From assembly GCF_011064615.1 (NCBI RefSeq), contig NZ_JAALJH010000048.1, positions 1-64,000 on the forward strand: a stretch of 64,000 nucleotides of DNA, written 5' to 3'. This DNA comes from Aquisphaera insulae (GTDB lineage: Bacteria > Planctomycetota > Planctomycetia > Isosphaerales > Isosphaeraceae). Positions 61,501-64,000 of this stretch are shown piece by piece (the first letter of the stretch is position 1; every line of letters begins with the position of its first letter). The position numbers and the translations under genes were made by a program. The notes below the pieces were generated by a model. The model did no database searches and had not been told where the DNA came from. It was given only the letters and a program-made list of their open reading frames with translations.

Positions 61501-64000
61501 CGGAGCGGATCGCCCCCAGGATCGCCGCCGTGGCCCACTTCACCAGCGGCAGGCCCAGCACGAGCGCGGCGATCGCCGTGTAGAGCCACGGCGAGCCCGG
61601 CAGCACCGTCCAGCCGACCGCCAGCATGATCAGCACGGCCGGCGGCACCAGGCTGCGGCGGAGGTTGTCGAACAGCTTCCAGCGCTCCACCAGCGGCAGC
61701 ACGTTCCGCCGCCGCTCCACGGGCGGGGCGGCCGTGGTCGCGGTCGCGGCCGGCTCGACGCCCGTGCCCGGCGCGGGGACGGGGACCGTCGCGCCCAGCC
61801 AGGGCAGGAGCTGCCAGTCGCCGCGGACCCAGCGGTGCTCGCGGCGCGCGTAGGCGTTGTAGCGGGCGGGGAAGTCGTCGAACAGCTCGGTGTCGCTGAG
61901 CAGCCCGCACCGCGCGTAGTTCCCCTCGATGAGGTCGTGGCTGAGGACGTGGTTCTCCGGGAAGGTGGCGCCGACGGCCGCCTCGAAGGCGTCCACGTCG
62001 TAGATCCCCTTGCCCGTGAAGCTCCCCAGGCCGAAGAGGTCCATGTACGCGTCCGAGGCCGCCGTCGAGTACGGGTCGATCCCGCCGGAGGACGCGAGCA
62101 GCCCGGCGAACCGCGAGTGCGTCGCCGCCGTGAGGTGGAAGCTCACCCGCGGCTGGAGCAGTCCGTAGCCGCGGACCACCCGCCCGGCCCTGGCGTCGAA
62201 CCTCGGCTGATTGAGCGGGTGGGCGATCGTGCCGATCAGGCGGTTCACGGTGTCGCGGGGCATCTGGGTGTCCGCGTCCAGCGTGATCACGAACCGGGTC
62301 CGCGGCGGCGCGGAGAGGTCCCCGCTCCGGACGTCGTACGTGGTGTCATCGTGGCCGCGGAGCAGGCGGTTGAATTCCGAGAGCTTCCCGCGCTTCCGCT
62401 CCCAGCCCATCCAGCAGCCCTGGGCCGGGTTGAACAGCCGGCGGCGGTGGAAGAGGTAGAAGAGGTCCGGGCCGTCCCCCGCGTATCGGCGATTCAGCGC
62501 CGCGATCCGCTCGAGGGCGTCGGCGACGAGGGCCCGGTCGCTCGGCATCTCCTCGTTGGGCGCGTCGGCGAAGTCGGTCAGCAGGGCGAACCGGACGCGG
62601 GCCGTCGGGTTGGCCAGATAGTGGGTCTCCAGCCGCTCGCAGAGGGCCTCGGCATTGCCGGGGCGGGCGAGCATCGACGGCATCACGACGAACGTGGCGA
62701 ACTCCTCCGGGACGCCGTCCTTGAACTCGAGCTTGGGCAGGACGCGAGGCGGCAGGAGGATCGTCAGGAGGTGATTCACCAGGCCGATGACGATGTCCGA
62801 GAGCGGCAGGAGCCCGGCCAGCAGCACCGCGAGCGTCGCCCGGGACCACCCGAGGCGGCCCCCGCCGGTCAGGGTGCCGGAGGACCACCCCAGCCATCTC
62901 AGCGCCAGGGCCATCAGGACGGCGATCGTCCCGAAGTAGACCAGCCGAGGGTGGTCGAGCACGGCGCGGAGGATCCGCTCGCCCGCCGTGGGCCGGTAGC
63001 CGAAGGACCTCTCCAGCATGGCCCGGCCGCGATCGATCAGGTAATACCCGACGTGCCCCCGCGCCGGCTCGTCGCCTCGGTAGGACGCGGCCAGCTCGTT
63101 GGCCTTGCGCGCGACGGCCAGCTCGTCGGCGTCGCTCTGGCGGGCGATCATCTCGACGGCCTTGCGGTATCGGTCGCTCGTGGGGAAGTCCTGGTGGACA
63201 TAGACGCCCGCCGGGTCGTCCTTCAGGACCTCCTGCACGGCGCTGCAGCGTTCGAAGTAGAGGTTCCAGTCGATGGCCGAGAGGACGCGGAGGCTGAGGA
63301 CGCAGTTGCCGACGGTGATCTGGTTGGCGGCCTGGCGGTGGTGCTCCTTGCCGATCATCGCGTCGATGTCGATCCGCCTGTCGGCGACCGCCGCCTCGAG
63401 CCGATCGATCGCCGGCCGGGCCGCCGGCCCGAGGTCGCGGAGGACCTGCACGAGCCGGACCACGAACGGCGGGGTGAACGCGTCGTCGGGCGAGGGGGTC
63501 GGCTCCGGTCCCGCGGTCCGGCCCCGCTCCCCGGTCTTGAGGATCTCCTCGGACCAGCGGTCGGCGCGGCCGCGTTCGTCCCACCGCCAGAGCATCTCGT
63601 CGGCGAGGCGGCGGAGGTTCTCGATGAGGACCAGGCGGCACATGGTGGGCAGCGCCCAGAGCTCGCCGATGGTGAGCGGTGCGACCTCCTGGAAGGCCTG
63701 GACGAAGCGGGTGATGCGGTTCTCGTCGAGCTCGCTGTCGGTGTGGGCGACGAGCGCCAGGGCGACGGCATAGACGCGGGGGTATCCGGCCAGGGGGGGG
63801 ACGCCGATCTTGGGGAGCACGGCGTCATAGCCGCGGGGCATGTCCAGGCGGATCTCGCGGAGGACCTCGTCGACGATCGGGAAGTTGTCGGCGAGCCAGT
63901 CGGCGTCGATCCCGTGGATCTGCTGGCGGCCGGCGACGCCGAAGATCCGCCGCCGGGCCATTTCCAGGGCCTTGCCGTTGTCGACGAACCGGTTCAGGAG
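55535..64000 (-). CDS. ndvB: NdvB-like cyclic beta-glucan synthase (GT84 and GH94), 5' end outside window
   Basis: More than 2,820 residues are visible; the frame is open to the right edge, so the start is missing. It has membrane segments near 330-360, 375-400 and two more clusters near 780-830 and 900-950. The GT84-type glycosyltransferase shows TLDADTQMP near 560 and a following LNQPRFDARAGRVVRGYGLL. The glucoamylase-like middle domain has NFLGCLVGLRQGLK and YISTVDSG. The C-terminal GH94 phosphorylase-type domains include GDWNDGMN with the catalytic Asp near 2493, and GWTWYTGAAGWLY. NdvB-type enzymes make and close cyclic beta-1,2-glucans of the periplasm. Length matches the family (about 2,800-2,850). 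Confidence 0.93.
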   Translation of the reverse strand, partial: LLNRFVDNGKALEMARRRIFGVAGRQQIHGIDADWLADNFPIVDEVLREIRLDMPRGYDAVLPKIGVPPLAGYPRVYAVALALVAHTDSELDENRITRFVQAFQEVAPLTIGELWALPTMCRLVLIENLRRLADEMLWRWDERGRADRWSEEILKTGERGRTAGPEPTPSPDDAFTPPFVVRLVQVLRDLGPAARPAIDRLEAAVADRRIDIDAMIGKEHHRQAANQITVGNCVLSLRVLSAIDWNLYFERCSAVQEVLKDDPAGVYVHQDFPTSDRYRKAVEMIARQSDADELAVARKANELAASYRGDEPARGHVGYYLIDRGRAMLERSFGYRPTAGERILRAVLDHPRLVYFGTIAVLMALALRWLGWSSGTLTGGGRLGWSRATLAVLLAGLLPLSDIVIGLVNHLLTILLPPRVLPKLEFKDGVPEEFATFVVMPSMLARPGNAEALCERLETHYLANPTARVRFALLTDFADAPNEEMPSDRALVADALERIAALNRRYAGDGPDLFYLFHRRRLFNPAQGCWMGWERKRGKLSEFNRLLRGHDDTTYDVRSGDLSAPPRTRFVITLDADTQMPRDTVNRLIGTIAHPLNQPRFDARAGRVVRGYGLLQPRVSFHLTAATHSRFAGLLASSGGIDPYSTAASDAYMDLFGLGSFTGKGIYDVDAFEAAVGATFPENHVLSHDLIEGNYARCGLLSDTELFDDFPARYNAYARREHRWVRGDWQLLPWLGATVPVPAPGTGVEPAATATTAAPPVERRRNVLPLVERWKLFDNLRRSLVPPAVLIMLAVGWTVLPGSPWLYTAIAALVLGLPLVKWATAAILGAIRSGKLTPLRAWKESVPSLAGQALLSATFLADQSRLLCDAIGRTLWRLFASRERLLEWETAASTEARLGARIRDFAASMWGSPATALVIAAAIALLNHAAIWAAAPFLLLWLAAPLVAWWVSRPTPIVEDPLSDEARVAFRRIARKIWNFFETFVGEADHWLPPDNYQEVPDGRVAHRTSPTNQGLLLVSTLAAHDLGYLGFLRLADRLEKTFDTLERMERHWGHFHNWYDTKTLQSLPPAYISTVDSGNFLGCLVGLRQGLKDKLREPIVGPSLRAGLADTFGLVGDDRAGLAPAIDALLREEPSDAGWASWLDRFEQEASALAARLAAGRDGDDDPGSPARWANRLLSLAAERRAELAALGAAPGGDAKIPAAGDLHDLRDRLLGLIGRADALAAAMDFRPLYKTERHLYAIGANLAQGRLDVSCYDLLASESCLTSYLTVARGDAPRKHWFQLGRPFIRVAGKTGLLSWGGTMFEYLMPRLLLRSLPGTLLAEAVDAAVARQIEYGRQLGLPWGVSESAFAAQYLEGDYRYQSFGVPGLGLKRGLEEDRVVAPYATLMATMIAPREALANLRRLTREGAEGPYGYYEAIDFTPGRLHAGQTSAVVRSYMAHHQGMSLVALTNVVREEIMPRRFHADPTVRAADLLLQERIPAETPIVEPPRAAGHAAAAEDQEFAAGDGPSGVSKGSLLSRRLTSAATASPRTHLLSAGRYHVMISNAGSGYSRCNGLDVVRWRPDATSERWGQFFYVRDASTGATWSAAHQPVCRPADDYEVVFSADKASFRRRDGEIETLLEVTVSPEQTAEVRRITVTNHGPSPREIELTSYMEPVLADPGSDLAHPAFAKLFLETEYVAASESLLCRRRPRAPGERAHWGVHVMASDRSAPGCEVVGPIQHESDRARFIGRGRSLADPAALDEGATLSGTTGPVLDPAFSLRRRFRIAPGNSAVAGFTLAMAESHDEALALADKYHGLSAVARAFELAWAQRQVEHGHGSAASEQAHLFQRLAGHLLFAGTGLRGHALGSGPPGGPGGGYATLTHHGLSIHRPILLVRVAEAGELTLLRQLLAAHAFLRDRGLESDLVVINEERSGEAEVLGEHIEVLVKEAGGGELMNAPGGVMVLRRDHLTEREAATLEAAARVTFDGARGALAGQLERVDWTRALPEHFEPSGPIPDRPPQSPPEAGPLAFANGFGGFSEDGRDYVMLIEPAAAARPALPPAPWVNVIANPEFGFLVSESGAGFTWAGNSQTNRLTPWSNDPVLDPPGEVLYVRDEETGEAWCPTPLPIPSDAPTVVRHGPGTTTFLRNAHGIEHELCLAVPPSDPVKLMRLRLKNPGGRPRTLSVTFFAEWVLGPNRTFAAPHVVTELDPDTGALLARNAFREDYSGRVAFADVNHRPRGVTADRAEFLGRHGSPAAPAALGRASLSGRTGPAIDPCAAIQATVEVPPGESVELTFLLGEADDAEAARVLVRRYWDPAEVGRAISAASARWSEILAAARVRTPDPAFDLMMNRWLLYQAVACRLFARSGFYQSGGAFGFRDQLQDVLAVLHAAPELAREQILRAASRQFVEGDVQHWWHPPAGRGVRTRISDDLLWLPFVTSHYVRATGDLAILDEVVPFLSAPELKAGQADQYLEPADAGEPGPLYEHCLRALDRGTSLGRHGLPLMSSGDWNDGMNRVGVEGRGESVWLAWFLSACLRDFAPMAEARGDSARAGRCREQAGALLAAAEAHAWDGSWYLRAFTDDGAPLGSALSEECQIDSIAQSWSALAGADPGRVRTAMQSVLDRLVRENPGLILLLTPPFEDGPLQPGYIKGYLPGIRENGAQYTHAAAWVVKAFAELGEGTRAHQLFRLINPIEHASTPGGARTYTVEPYVMAGDVYSRPPHAGRGGWTWYTGAAGWLYTTGLESILGLERSADRLAISPCIPASWDRYEVEYRSGSSTYHIIVENPRGVERGVVSLTLDGNSCQDGHVFLADDGKRHEVRVTLG

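Noticed and set aside
56661..61910. 1,700-codon second minus-strand frame inside the NdvB-like gene
   Set aside because: It overlaps the true frame entirely and has noncoding composition; the NdvB motifs are in the other frame.

Overview
The window is very GC-rich bacterial DNA and most likely comes from a planctomycete, probably near the Isosphaeraceae. That placement is an inference from gene content and was not checked by any search. The supporting signs are an exosortase E/CPBP fusion with a VPEID-CTERM substrate, a surface protein with an R-rich N-terminus ending in an EERLL-like motif, paired GH172 (DUF2961) enzymes, an NdvB-type cyclic glucan synthase, a small protein with the RIRTLM(I)xxxA N-terminus, and many one-domain small ORFs with clear GGAGG sites. 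No rRNA, tRNA, transposase gene or CRISPR array was seen.

Layout. 1-3.1 kb: a secreted amidohydrolase and a glucoamylase-family protein that runs off the left edge. 3.2-11.5 kb: the most unusual part. A tight minus-strand run of four genes encodes an EAD1-like/trypsin protein, an EAD1-like/dead-trypsin/NDT-like/PAS-like/TIR-like multidomain protein, an EgtD-like methyltransferase and a PAS-like/methyltransferase protein. It is divergent from a trypsin-endonuclease (EndoG/NUC type) fusion. I read this as a candidate protease-gated conflict or defence system. 11.5-13.1 kb: a heptamer repeat block, a small membrane protein and an alpha/beta hydrolase. 13.3-24.05 kb: an accessory array of about 20 short plus-strand genes (SUKH-like, HEPN-like, HEAT, S1-like, zinc-ribbon and unknown) with hicBA, an antisense phd/vapC pair, a recent segmental duplication, two frameshifted genes and gene fragments.

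24.2-30.8 kb: a large surface protein with a possible thioester domain, exosortase E fused to a CPBP protease, its 68-residue VPEID-CTERM substrate, and a small secreted protein. 31-33 kb: an M61 peptidase with a PDZ domain. 33.3-39.4 kb: a RelE/ParE remnant, a bicupin oxalate decarboxylase, a di-haem peroxidase, a PIN toxin/antitoxin pair and a BsuBI/PstI-type restriction-modification pair. 39.5-48.4 kb: a SprT-like protein, a lactonase, two GH172 paralogues around a GH50-like enzyme, and a MITE-like element. 48.5-55.3 kb: an MGDG-synthase/MurG-like glycosyltransferase, a sigma/anti-sigma/double-PDZ unit, an ABC exporter and a small ORF. 55.5-64 kb: an NdvB-like cyclic beta-glucan synthase whose 5' end lies outside the window.

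The window mixes polysaccharide metabolism and envelope genes with three separate conflict-type clusters: EAD/trypsin/TIR/nuclease, the small-gene array with TA and HEPN genes, and RM with TA. All functions are read from motifs and gene order alone.
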